Assembly: GCA_003255065.1 (NCBI GenBank)
Contig: QAOA01007670.1
Location: 310,001 to 374,000, forward strand
Direction of reading: 5' to 3'
Source of the DNA: Cercis canadensis
Taxonomy: Eukaryota; Streptophyta; Magnoliopsida; Fabales; Fabaceae
DNA: 64,000 nucleotides
This document shows, piece after piece, positions 11,538-22,619 of the stretch. How positions within the stretch are numbered: the first letter of the stretch is position 1; every line of letters starts with the position of its first letter. The notes under the pieces were generated by a model. The model was not told the DNA's origin, did no database searches, and saw nothing but the letters and a program-made list of their open reading frames with translations. Position numbers and translations under genes: made by a program.

Positions 11538-11973
11538 ATGAAGTCCTTGAAGACATTCTTCCTTCTTGCCATTCTAATGGCCTTGGCCATTACTCTTTCT
11601 GAAGGAGAATCTCTTCCCAGTAACAATGAAGCTTCAGAAGCTGAAAACGCTCATGTTTCAGCTTCTGAACCCACATCTCTCCATGGGACAAGCCGTTTCC
11701 TTGCCCATGTAAACCGGCCGGGTTGAACTGTTATGCCAAAGAAACCCAAAGATTTGCCATGTTGAGGGTAGTGCAGGCCCTGATTGTTGCAAGAACAAAT
11801 GTGTCAACTTGTTGACAGACGCATCAAACTGTGGCAAGTGTGGAAAGAAATGCGGCTACAAGAAGATATGTTGTGAGGGTAAGTGTGTGAACCCTATGAG
11901 TAACGAGCAGCATTGTGGGAAATGTGGTAACAAGTGTAACAAAGGAAAATGGAAAGGTTTTGATTTTTACTGA
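11538..11973 (+). pseudogene. STIG1-like cysteine-rich secreted protein, frameshifted and 3'-truncated
   Basis: ATG 11538 opens a signal peptide (MKSLKTFFLLAILMALAITL) and then a spacer ending HGTSRFLAHVNRPG at a TGA (11724-11726). The STIG1 cysteine module continues in the +1 frame from 11722 to the stop at 11971: CQRNPKIC, GPDCCKNKCVN, NCGKCGKKC, ICCEGKCVN, HCGKCGNKCNKG. Stigma-specific STIG1-like proteins are secreted regulators of pistil exudate and pollen tubes. Two lesions are seen: a one-base-class frameshift near 11710-11722, and loss of the last cysteines where the coding region runs into the right arm of the foldback element. An intron could not explain a shift this small, so I call it a pseudogene. 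Confidence 0.8.
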
Positions 11974-12177
11974 ATGGTAATTGGTAGAGAGGCTGGAACG
12001 AAAATAGAGTATATCTCATTTTTTATGCCATGCAAGTGTAAAGGTGTTATTCTCTGTCATTTTGGGCTTGGAGGAGAGGTAGATGAAGATAAAGATTCGT
12101 GCTTTCTGGGAGGGGGAGGAGATGAATCTTGGTCTGCCATGTATTGAAACTCGAAGGACAAAGGAGAATCAAGAAGT

Positions 12178-12378
12178 TCAAGGAGAAACGGAGGAAGAAA
12201 CTGAGTCGGTGCTTGCAGCGGCGGAGGGCGGTGGCCGCGGGTTGAAAATGGTGAGTGGCTCGCCAGAACCAGAGGGTGTTATTCTCTGTCGTTTTGGGCT
12301 TGGAGGAGAGGTAGATGAAGATAAAGATTCGTGCTTTCTGGGAGGGGGAGGGGGAGGAGATGAATCTTGGTCTGCCAT
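12178..12378 (-). pseudogene. proline/serine-rich captured exon, right-arm copy
   Basis: Read from ATG 12378: MADQDSSPPPPPPRKHES, then SPPSPKRQRITPSGSGEPLT and a Pro/Ala/Ser-rich tail. A further partial copy of its first part begins at ATG 12140 (to about 12047), so the block is tandemly duplicated in this arm (about 12046-12188 and 12270-12425). It looks like the 5' exon of a nuclear protein gene that I do not recognise. Confidence 0.5.
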
Positions 12379-12463
12379 GCATTGAAACTCGAAGGACAAA
12401 GGAGAATCAAGAAGTTCAAGGAGAATTCAAAGAGGGGTGAAGTGGGTTCGAGGACTAATGTGT

Positions 12464-12854
12464 CACGTAAGTAGTTAACGGTAACACATTAGTAATTCCA
12501 TCACATGTTACTAGACCTAACTAACGAAGAATTATTTTGTTATAAATGTCCAATCTTTTAAGGAATATTTTGTAGTTATTAATCTTTGAAAGCTTATTTT
12601 GTTAAAACTCAAATCTTTCAGGGATGTAAATATAAGTTTAATTAAAAAAATTTAATTANCACGTAAGTAGTTAATGGTAACACATTAGTAATTCCATCAC
12701 ATGTTACTAGACCTAACTAACGAAGAATTATTTTGTTATAAATGTCCAATCTTTTAAGGACTATTTTGTAGTTATTAATCTTTGAAAGCTTATTTTGTTA
12801 AAACTCAAATCTTTCAGGGATGTAAATATAAGTTTAATTAAAAAAATTTAATTA
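12464..12854. repeat. near-identical 195-bp direct duplication around an N
   Basis: 12464-12658 and 12660-12854 both start CACGTAAGTAGTTAA and differ at only about two positions. The ambiguous base at 12659 sits exactly at the junction. This could be a real duplication or two overlapping contig or allele ends left unmerged. Confidence 0.85.
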
Positions 12855-12865
12855 AAAAAAACTTA

Positions 12866-13598
12866 AGTAATACATTTTGTTTTTTCAAAAAGTTAAAATG
12901 AGACATGTAGGTCTAGTAAAATTATACAAACATATATTACACAATTGATCCAAAGATTTTCCTAAAAGAATAGAGTAATATGTTCAAATTCCATTTCACT
13001 TCAGAAAGGAATTTGTTAGCCAACAACAAATAGTTGGCTTTAAGGTTGAGATGTAAACCTCTTAGCAGCCTATTGAGTTAGGCTCAGGCAAGAATCCATG
13101 TAAGCAAGTTAGAAAAAACTAGCAAATTCAAACAAATTTGATATTCCAAAATTTGGGAATGTCATTGGATACATACATCTTCCTCAGTATATTACAATGC
13201 CAAATGTTCAATTCAACAAGAATCTAGCTAGCTTTACATTCAATAAAAAAACTACAAATAAATTTACTAATACCATTGTTAAATATTGGCCATGCCTCCC
13301 CTTATCAAAAGCTTGTGAAAAGGTTACATAGTATTCCCAACTCCATTTTAATTGTTCACTTGTTCAATCTTGATATATAAGTGAACTTTCAAGCTCACTC
13401 AAAGCATTTTAATACATGTGAATGAAAGACTTGGAAAGTAATACATGTGTCAAGACCAGTTGTTCCTCAAAAAACTCATTTGAGACCATATACTGATTTG
13501 CCTTAAAATTTCTGATTCAGCCCCTCATTGTCATTAAATGAAGGAAATGATTCGTGGCTAGCCACTTCTTTTACCAAGACCAAAATGATCATTTGTAC
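12866..13598. other. 3' flank of GatA
   Basis: AT-rich DNA between the foldback element and the GatA stop codon. The part near 13599 should contain the GatA 3' UTR. Nothing else recognised. Confidence 0.4.
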
Positions 13599-16500
13599 TC
13601 AGGATGGAATGTTATCAGCTACAATTGGAGGAACAAATCTGCTATTTTCAAGAGTCTGCTCAAAGATATGTCCCACTCTCAGCAACTCTCCCTGCAAACA
13701 ATTAATGAGAGCAGAATGATATTTCTCTTATTAAATGTTAAAATTATACTCATTAATATGTAGGATTGGTAAGCTCAATATGCTCTTAAATATCAGTAAG
13801 ACCATACAATCTAATTTTGGTCATGTGGTAAGTGTAACATAGCCTGTTATCATATAGCTGTGATTTCATAATTTTTCTTCCATCAATTCTATATAAACAT
13901 CTTCCGAATCATTTTTCAACAGATCTAATAGGCAATCATCATCTTCCCTCTTTCTATATAATTTAATAAAAGAAGATTAAAGAACGTAAATCTAGAGATA
14001 ACATAGAGCAGCTCCAACAAGGAACTAAATGTAGAGGATAGGAAAAGTCAATACCTCACCAAATGCTGCACCTATCATTTGAAGACCAACAGGAAGGCCT
14101 GCAGGTCCCCCCTCAACAAATCCACATGGCAAAACCAAGGCAGGTAGTCCAGCTAAATTAACATTTACCTGCAGCAAGGACAAACCAAACAAGGGCAACG
14201 ATTTGAGATCAGTCATGAAGTCATGTATATGAAGCAGCTGGAAATGAAACTTCATTGGTGTGCATCAATACTTTGGCCCAAAGGTGACTTACATTAAACC
14301 AGAAAAGTTCAGATTATATTTGCCCAAGTCTTTCCAGATGGGGCAGGAAGGGAATGAGATTGAAAATCACTGGGTACACAAGTAAAATGAGCAGAGGAAC
14401 ATACATTACTTATCATGTATTATGTATTTTCAATCTGTATAGTAAACAATGTTTTGTATTATTTTGTTTTTCATATAAGTTGTTAGTACACACAGAATTC
14501 TGTTTACTACCTAATGTAAAAATAACTGCATATAACTATATATAAAACAACAAGAATACAATAATTCCAGACAGTGAGGCACCTTCCGCACATCTGTCAA
14601 AGTATTGTACCACCAACAAGATAACCATAATAAGTTACAAACAAAACCCTCTAATTAGTAGACCCATATCTTTCAACTGGAGTTAGGAAATCAATGTGTC
14701 AGAACTTGGAATCCCAGGAAGCCTGTTCATATCCATGATGATTAAGTTTGCTGCATATTCGGGATGTAAAGAAGAATATGCGCAGAAAAAGCTTTGGAAT
14801 TCAGGCAATACAGGCTTTTGGTTGTAGAAAAATCACTTGTGGGAGCCACTAGCTATTTGGCACTGTAGACGTGGCCTCTGTACTAAAGCAGGGAAAAAAA
14901 ATTATGCACGGTTTATATTTCTGTTCCCATGCTACTTTGATCTTAAAGATCATGGAGACATGAAGTTTCATTAGTCCACATTGAGTTAAGCATAATCACA
15001 ATTATGTTTTCCACACTTTTATACCAACTACACGAAAGTACATAGTAAAAAGTTAATCAACAGCCTTATTTCTGTTACATTTAATCATTTTTTTCAGCAG
15101 TTAAACCCAACTCTATTGTGGGTCAACAAACTCAGAACTCAAAGCTTTCACAAACAGCCTCATCAATTTCTTTTGAGGCTCTCTTTTCTTAATTGTATTG
15201 CCCTATAGGCCTATACACATTTATGGTCCTGTAAAAGCAGCACTGAGGGAGGGGTAGACCATATAAGTTTTAACCTCATCAGCATTTCCATACTAGCTTT
15301 TGGCTGCCCAAGAATTCATAGTTACATCTTTTGACTGGTCGACATAACAAAAGCATGGAACAGAAATCTGCTCAAAAGAATGAAATACTTACAGTCATGA
15401 TGTCACCTGCATACATTGCCAAAGGATCATTTTTCTTTTCACCTGTAAATGTCAAAGGCAATGGAACAATCAACACGGAAAGAATTAGAGTACACTAATG
15501 CAAAATTAAAGAGATGCCATATGCTTACCAATCTTATAAGCAGGAGAAGGAGCTGCAGGTGAAATTAGGATGTCGTTTTTATTCAGTGCCTCCTTAAAGC
15601 TATTCCGAATTATGGTCCTGACCTGAAACAATAAAAGAAGCGTCAATATCTTCATGAAGATCCTGAGCCTCTTCAGAGGAAGATAAAATTTAGAATATCA
15701 TTATCACAATCCTAAGAAAGGAAGCAAGAGTATAACAATCAGAGCAGTATTCATATTTTTACAGCATATTAAGGATGGGATAGCAAATAAAGAAGTGGAC
15801 GACATTGCAATGTAAAGATTGGAATCTTGGTATTTGGAAGTTCTAAAGGCTGATACCCTTAGTCTAAACATGGATTTACATAAGTTTTAACCAAATTGAT
15901 AATCATCAGGTTAAGACACATATCTCACTCACAAAGAAATTCATAGAACATTGTTAGCGGTACCTGCTGTGCACGCTTGTAATATGCATCATAATAACCA
16001 GCTGAAAGAGCATATGTCCCCATCAAAATTCTCATTTTGACCTGAAATATGTATTTACAAGTTAGCTTAAAGACCGAATTTAAGACATCTCTGAATCTTT
16101 TTTTTTTTTTTAAGGTACTGCCAGAAAGAATGTGTCTCATCACATCAGAAATCAAGAAACCAAAATGGGAAAAAGAAAAAGCTCCCCTTTGCAGAGGCCT
16201 AAAAGGTGTCTACCTCAGAGCCAAATCCGTTAGCTCGGGAATCTCCATAAAGATAGTTTAGCCTGTCAGCAGTAGCTTGGTATCCGTACCTGGATATAAC
16301 TAATAGTTCATAATAAAGCTAAATGGTTTGCCAATAATTTTTGTATATCACCCTAAGAGAGAGCACTCAGTGACTTACCTGACACCATCATAACGTGACA
16401 AGTTGGAAGATGACTCGGACGAAGCAAGAATATAGTATGCTGGCAACCCAAGGGAAAAGGATGGCAATGAGACCTGCAGTTTAATGTGTAAAATAATAAA

Positions 16501-18402
16501 TACATAAATAAATTGATGATCTGAGTTGTTGAAATAAAATCGAGCAAAACCACCCTTAGCAGGAAGAATAAAAGTTAATAATGGTAAGAGAAGGACCTCA
16601 TTCACAGAACATCCTAATTCCTCAAAATGTGAAGCTGCAGCACGGATTGCAGAAATTACTCCAGGATCAACACCATCATCAAGCGTTTCACGGATCAGAC
16701 CAATTCTCAGTCCCTTCAAGGGCTTAGTTTCCAAGGAACTTGCTGGAACAAAATGAGATAAAAAGTTGGGTACATCCTGCAATGTGAAATTATTCCATGT
16801 TAAATATCAGAAAATAAGTAGACAAACAATTTCATAAAAATGCATCGATGTCAGAAGATATCCAAATCCTTGAGAGATTCTACAAAACATGGTGAAGAAT
16901 CCTTACTAGCAATGATAGATCATAAAGTTTACATCAGTTACACCAAGCATGGCGAAGAATCCTTACTTGTTTACTTGTAGTGGCATCAAATCTATCATGA
17001 CCAGCAATTGCATGAAGGAGAATGCCAGTATCAGCAACTGTTGAACCGAAGCCGCCAATGACATCAAGTGATGATGCATACGCCATAAGTCCATATCTTG
17101 AGACACGCCCATATGTTGGCTTCAATCCAACAACACCACAAAATGATGCTGGCTGCCTCACACTTCCACCAGTATCACTTCCCAGTGACACCACACACTG
17201 CCTAGCAGAAACTGCAGCAGCTGAGCCTCCTGATGATCCTCCTGGCACCCTGGAAATGTCCCATGGGTTGGCAGTCACCTATTGAATTAACATATGCACC
17301 ACCTGAGTAAACCAATCCCAGTTATAAATGGGCAATGATAAAAAAGGACAAAAGCTTAATTAACCTACATGACCCAAGTGGCAGGGCCAGTCCTTAAATT
17401 CTTCTTTTTCAATTTAACTATGGAAGGGTCAATCAACAATTTGACATTCTAAATGCATCATAACTAAACCAAGCATCCATATAAATATCCTCTTCCCATT
17501 TCCATACTAATTCAAACTCAGACTCCAAAAGTAAAAACTTTTAACTGTATAAAATTAAGGAAAATCCAATCCTTAGAATTTTCCTTCAAATAAAAAAGAA
17601 AAGCAATCCAAATTCCAAAATGCAACATTCCAGCACCCACATGACTCAAACAAGCGACCATACAAGTCTACCCTGCTCCCATTCATGTACCCAACTACCA
17701 ATACAAAACCGGGGTTCAAAATTAGAGATTGAGGAAGCAATTTATCATATATTGCACTACAAATGCTCATTCAAGCTGAAAAAATATAACAGACTGAGCT
17801 TCAAACTAAACCAAAAGAACCTGAAATGCAGAGCCTTCAGTAGTGCTGCCCATGCCAAACTCATCCAAATTGGTCTTGCCAACAACAATCCCACCCAACT
17901 CCTTCACTCTCTTCACCGCCGTAGCATCGAACGGCGGTCGGTAGCCCTCCAGTATGCGGGACCCACCAGTGGAAGGCATATCCTTTGTACAAATATTGTC
18001 CTTAATACCCACAAGAACTCCAGCCAAGGGCCCAATTTCCTCATTGCCCTTGATTTTCTTATCCACCTCCTGTGCTTCTCTCAGAACCGTATCCGATAGG
18101 TGAAGGAAAGAATTGAGGTGAGGCTCGGTGAGTCGAAGGCGAGTGAGGTAGGACTCGGCGAGCTCGGTGGCGGTGATTTGGCGGGAAAGGAGGGAGTGAC
18201 GAATGGTGAGGATTTGGGATTGTGGGGGTGAGGGTGAAGTGGTCGTTGTGGTTGTGGAATTGGATTGCTCTGTGAGAGAGGCATAGGCAACGGGTTCTGA
18301 GGAGAAGCGGGAAGTGGTGGAGGTGTGAAAAAGAAAGGGTTTTGAGGGAAGGTAGAAAGGGAAGCGAGAGAGGGAGCGAGGGGTTTGAACTGTGGATAGC
18401 AT
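13599..18402 (-). CDS. GATA: glutamyl-tRNA(Gln) amidotransferase subunit A, organellar
   Basis: Ten exons (minus): 18402-17821, 17278-16967, 16776-16597, 16473-16379, 16289-16214, 16041-15964, 15622-15529, 15442-15393, 14168-14055, 13691-13599; 1674 nt, 557 aa. GatA is the amidase of the GatCAB complex. It makes ammonia from glutamine to convert Glu-tRNA(Gln) to Gln-tRNA(Gln) in chloroplasts and mitochondria. A Ser/Thr/Arg-rich leader of about 50-60 residues looks like a transit peptide. The amidase-signature Ser-Ser-Lys residues fit K134 (VGIKDN), S209 ([10 protein letters not shown]) and S233 ([12 protein letters not shown]); the spacings match the bacterial enzyme. The C-terminus carries [24 protein letters not shown] and HIFEQTLEN. 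The third intron (123 bp, donor GTCCTT) has no stop codon. Confidence 0.96.
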
Positions 18403-18647
18403 TTTCCACGGCAGAGTGAAGAAGAGCTCTGTGAAATGTCACACTACCAAAAGAAGATGACCAAAATGGTTATTGGTTTTTCTGAACTTCTATTTCTTTT
18501 TCTTTTTTTTTTACTGAATGTTGTCTTGTTTTCTTCTGTTCTGCATACAGTTGATAACGGGCCGGGTGGGCTGACCGACCCAAAAGAAAACAGAATTTTC
18601 GGCCTAATATTTTTTAAATCGGGCCTGTGTTTAGGCCTAGAAAATCA

Positions 18648-18669
18648 GGCCCAATTATAACTAAGCCCA
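18648..18669 (-). promoter_or_regulatory. two site II (TGGGCY) elements upstream of GatA
   Basis: On the minus strand TGGGCT (18669-18664) and TGGGCC (18653-18648) lie about 250 bp upstream of the GatA ATG, in a GGCC-rich stretch (18550-18680). Site II elements bind TCP factors and are common in promoters of nuclear genes for organellar and translation proteins, which fits GatA. Confidence 0.5.
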
Positions 18670-18742
18670 ACTCCCAACGGCCTCATTTCTATTTTACTGT
18701 TAAATCTCTCTTCAATCTGTGGCAGCTTTATATTATATCATT

Positions 18743-19170
18743 AAGGTGAAGACTAAGCTACATTTACCTTATCCTACTCTTTTATGCTACCTCTCATTTA
18801 TGCATGCAACTCAGTAAAAGTTAAAAGTGTGATTTTGGTGTCATTGCAAATATATCAAAAAATTGAGTTATTCAGTATATGACAAGACATACAATTTTTT
18901 TTATAAAATACAAGAACGATGCGATATAGAAAAGCATGTCATATTTCTTTTGGTAAGTACAAGTTTTTTTGGGTGGCATGCTTTCTTATATCACATCACT
19001 CTTGCATTTTATAAGGAACTACGTGTCCTGATACATTTTGGGTGACTTAGTTTTTTGAAGTATCTGCAATGACATCAAAATCACACAATAACTCTCATTG
19101 GGTCCCACGCGTGGGTGAAAAAGTAGCATAAAGGAGTAGGATAAGGTGAAGGTAGCTTAGCAAGCACCTT
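18743..19170. mobile_element. foldback MITE (about 428 bp), nearly all inverted repeat
   Basis: The left half (AAGGTG...CTAAGCTAC, then CCTTATCCTACTC) is the reverse complement of the right half, with arms of about 200 bp each. Flanks ATATCATT (18735-18742) and ATATCAAT (19171-19178) look like an 8-bp target duplication with one change. A related empty site exists near 23160-23180, where the same flanking DNA runs on without the element. Confidence 0.88.
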
Positions 19171-19178
19171 ATATCAAT

Positions 19179-19340
19179 GGTACACAAGTGAACTAAGAGA
19201 GGTATATCAGATCTTGAGGAATTTGAGACGTTAGAATGATACACTATGTCATACTATCTGAAATGTTAGAATTGAAGCCATAAAAGAAAAAAGTTTTGGG
19301 TCTAATGAAATTTAAATTAAGCTAATTATTGAAGTGCGAA
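19179..19340. repeat. segment duplicated at 23178-23335
   Basis: Shares ACACAAGTGAACTA, AGAGAGGTATAT, ACACTATGTCATA and GGGTCTAATGAAATT in the same order with 23178-23335. The shared block continues to the left of the MITE (18700-18742 with 23131-23168). Confidence 0.82.
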
Positions 19341-19563
19341 TCATATAGTGGCACTGCTCTAGTGACACTCTATTGAGGAACATAGCTTATGTTTTCTCAT
19401 TTACAATGATGGTTTGTATTTCAAGAACTCCTTCTATGAATATAAGCTCCATTAAGTGGTTTTCATTAACCCTTCATTTTACACCAGCATCAACTAACTT
19501 GTTAGCACTAAAATTCAATAATGTCTTACTTGGCAATCTGGGCACTCATGTTTAGGCATTATT

Positions 19564-20448
19564 AGAGTAAATTAATCTAATCTCTCTTGTATTTAGCCAA
19601 CATTATACCTATTTCCCCTCTATTTTGAAAACTTACACTTACCTCCCTTGTATTTTGAAAATACACTACACATAAAATTCAAACATTAACAAAACTATTA
19701 ACTTGTCAGTTAGTCAATGGTCAAACAAAAAAATAAAGGGTAAAACCTTAAAATACCCTTAATATAATCTCAAAAATCTTGGTCCAAATTCAAGACTAGA
19801 GGTCTCGGAATATGATCTCCATCGTTCAAATTGAAGAGCTATGTCTTAAAAATTTCCTCACCAAATTGTTGTTGGATCCAACGGTGAATGACTCTAATCA
19901 CTAGTTTGATAAATTGAAACAAAAATAACAACAAAATTTTAGGCATTGTTCATAGGTCTAGATTCAAGGCTAGAGGTCCCAGAATGCGATATCCACCATT
20001 TAGATTGGGGAGCTGTGTCTTGGGAACCCCCTCACCAAATAGCAGCTAGATCCAACAATGAACGACTCCAAATTGCTGGTTTGTTAAATAGAAACAAAAA
20101 CAACAACAAAATTTAGGCATTGTTCACAGGGCCAGATTCAGGGTTAAAGATCTTGAATGTGATCTTTATCTTTCATATTGAAGAGTTGCGTTTTGGGAAC
20201 CTCCCCACCAAATTTCAACTAGATCCAACAGTGAATGAATTCGAATCTCCAGTTTGATAAAAAAATGATAGAATTCTTCATTGCCTTTAAAATAAGGGTA
20301 GTCTTGTCATTTATGTCCTTTTCGCAAAGAAAAAAAAAGTATATTCTTAACGGTGTTAAGTAAATGGGTTTATGTGTAAGTTTTCAAAATATATGGGAGG
20401 TAGGTGTAATGACAGCTAAATGCAAGAAATGTTAGAATAATTTACTCT
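19564..20448. mobile_element. non-autonomous TIR element with an internal triplicated repeat
   Basis: Imperfect terminal inverted repeats start AGAGTAAATTA at 19564 and end in the complement at 20448. They pair for about 75 bp, including TTTTGAAAACTTACAC. ATTATT-type flanks on both sides may be a target duplication. No coding capacity seen; the superfamily is not determined. Confidence 0.7.
19781..20270. repeat. three tandem units of about 174 bp
   Basis: Units begin at about 19781, 19955 and 20130 with GGTC(C/T)A(A/G)ATTCAAG-like sequence. Each carries a GGATCCAAC/AGATCCAAC motif and an AACAACAAAATTT spacer followed by AGGCATTGTTCA. Units are roughly 75-85 % alike by eye. Confidence 0.85.
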
Positions 20449-21112
20449 TATTATTATTATAACAATGGGCGAATTCACATTGTGCATTGAGGGGAAAATG
20501 TTTCTACAAAGTTATTTTTTTTAAAATAGTTTATATACTATTTATGTTATTGTCTCATTTTTTTTTTATATAGATATTCAATACATATCTTAGATATTTT
20601 AGAGAAAATGACGTAGAAAATTTTTAGTGCTCAATTCTCAATGCCTATTTGGAATAATCCCCACCCTCCATTAGTGAGGGAATTAGTATAAATAGCAAGC
20701 CTCTTATATGGCAAAACCACTAGATAAAGTTGCTCCCACTACATGAAGTTTCTAGCCGCTGAAGAATCCTTTTATGTGAAGGGTTCTAAGCACATTTGTG
20801 AAGTGAAGTGTAGTCAAATCATGGATGGGTATTGTTAGTCACATGTAAAATAATCTAGAAAGGAATTGGGAAGCAACACGTAAAAATGAAGGGCAATATG
20901 ACTAATTAGGTGGTGAAGTAATGGCTAGATCGAATTGCTCCTTAAGAACATAAAATGAAAGCTAATTCTCCAGAATTTGATAGATTGGAGAGGTAATGGC
21001 TAGATAAAGCTTTGGAGCAAACATTTGGTATTGTATTTTTGAAGCCTTTGCACTCATCTTTTGTGTTTGCACCATGCTTCTAAGATACAAGATCTTTGTG
21101 TATATATCCTTA
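20449..21112. other. probable degraded retrotransposon internal region
   Basis: Lies next to the primer-binding site at 21113-21124 and so corresponds to the 5' internal region of the minus-oriented element. I find no intact gag or pol frame. Confidence 0.35.
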
Positions 21113-21124
21113 GCTCTGATACCA
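21113..21124 (-). other. retrotransposon primer-binding site
   Basis: On the minus strand TGGTATCAGAGC, complementary to the 3' end of initiator Met tRNA, directly follows the LTR end (...GTTTAACA). This is the usual plant Ty1-copia PBS and fixes the orientation of the LTR at 21125-21548. Confidence 0.8.
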
Positions 21125-21548
21125 TGTTAAACTTGATAAAAGACTTGAAGCTTATGAATTGAGAACAATCATGAAAAAGCTCAGGCTCTAGTTATGCAGA
21201 ACAATGATTCTGTAGAATGAGCCATGACAGTAAACCAGAAGGAGAACAAAGCAAGAGATGTAACTGCAAGAGAGAGAAATTGAATCTCAAAGTAATTGAG
21301 ATTTGAAAAATGATTTTTGTATATTCATCTTAACATTACAGTGGTCCTTATATACAAATAATTCTAAACTAATCTAACTGCTTAGCTTGCTCTATAAGCC
21401 ATTCTAAATACACAGCTGTCCAACTAACTAACTCTGACTAATTGTTAACTGAATTGACTTCTGATGCTGCTGTGGCAATGCTGATGTGGCTTGCTAGCAT
21501 GTGCTTGCTTAACTTGCATCACTATGGGGAATGAACATGGCCGTGTCA
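21125..21548 (-). mobile_element. LTR, minus orientation (5' LTR of a copia-type element)
   Basis: 424 bp with 5'-TG...CA-3' ends on the minus strand (TGACACGGCC to GTTTAACA), followed by the PBS. It is about 95 % identical by eye to 21662-22085 in opposite orientation. Confidence 0.8.
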
Positions 21549-21661
21549 TGCTTTGGCAAGTGCCATGTCATGCTGGCAGAGAGAAGTTGAAGATGAACAC
21601 GGCTATATCATTCATGAGCACGGCTAGGGGTGTAAGGGAAACCGGTCAAACCAGTAAAGCA

Positions 21662-22085
21662 TGACACGGCCGTGTTCATTCCCCGTTGCGATGCAGGTTA
21701 AGCAAGCACATGCTAGCAAGCCACATCAGCATTGCCATGGCAGCATCAGAAGTCAATTCAGTTAACAATTAGTCAGAGTTAGTTAGTTGGATAGCTGTGT
21801 ATTTAGAATGGCTTCTAGAGCAAGCTAAGCAGTTAGATTAGTTCAGAATTATATGTATATAAGGACCATTGTAATGTTAAGATGAATATACAGAAATCAT
21901 TTTTCAGATCTCAATTACTTTGAGATTCAGTTTCTCTCTCTTGCAGTTACATCTCTTGCTTTGTTCTCCTTCTGGTTTACTGGCATGGCTCAGTCTGCAG
22001 AATCATTGTTCTGCATAACCAGAGCCTGGGCTTTTTCACGATTGTTCTCAATTCATAAGCTTTAAGTCTTCTATCAAGTTTAACA
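21662..22085 (+). mobile_element. LTR, plus orientation, inverted relative to 21125-21548
   Basis: 424 bp from TGACACGGCC to GTTTAACA, the same length as its inverted partner. The two start-to-start copies are separated by 113 bp. No PBS follows it (TCAGCCATC instead), so it behaves as a solo or 3' LTR. Confidence 0.8.
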
Positions 22086-22600
22086 TCAGCCATCTCTCAA
22101 AAATGCCTTTTTGATATGATAGCAGTAATCTCTGATTATTGCTAGAATTTGAAAACCATCTCTCCATCAAAGAGTTTAAGCGTTGATGTTGACAATGGCT
22201 GCATCTCAAGCAATGGTTGCATACAACAAATGAATTTACTATGTTTTAATATATGTTAAGAAAATCATCCAACCTAAATATTTATGCTATAATGTTTAAA
22301 ACTAATTTAGTTATATCTCTAATATGCCTCTCCATGACATATATATCAAGAAGTTAATAATTGTAAGATGCATGAATAACATTTTGTTTCTTTAGCTACA
22401 TGAACAAAATGTTTTAGAATTTTGTGTTTTGCTTTCACAGTCTTGCAAGAATGTTATAAAGGTGGTTCATGGAGGATGAGTTTTCATTATAGAAGCTGGG
22501 CACTTTGACCCAACTATTATACTTCTACAACTTATTTACACAATTATAACACTTTTTAACTTATTTACTTTAATATTACACTTTTAAAAAATAATAAAAA
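22086..22600. other. intergenic, nothing recognised
   Basis: AT-rich sequence between the LTR pair and a LINE remnant. No gene seen. Confidence 0.4.
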
Positions 22601-22619
22601 AATAATAAAGTCATGAATA

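Larger units (their letters stand above)
9917..12865. mobile_element. Pack-MULE-like / foldback transposon with captured genes
   Basis: Two arms in inverted orientation, about 9926-10800 and 11945-12865, flank a 1144-bp loop. Matching motifs include AATAACTACAAAAT on the left against its reverse complement near 12570 and 12765, and the block around 10605-10800 against 11945-12140. The arms contain a proline-rich 5' exon of an unidentified gene. The loop contains a STIG1-like gene with a TATA box. No transposase is present, so it would be non-autonomous. Exact ends and a target duplication could not be fixed. Confidence 0.75.

Noticed and set aside
16886..16970. Short repeat of the GatA exon 2 donor area (GAAGAATCCTTACT twice)
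   Set aside because: Only about 24 bp. The downstream copy keeps a donor-like GTAAGG but is not needed for the gene model; probably trivial.
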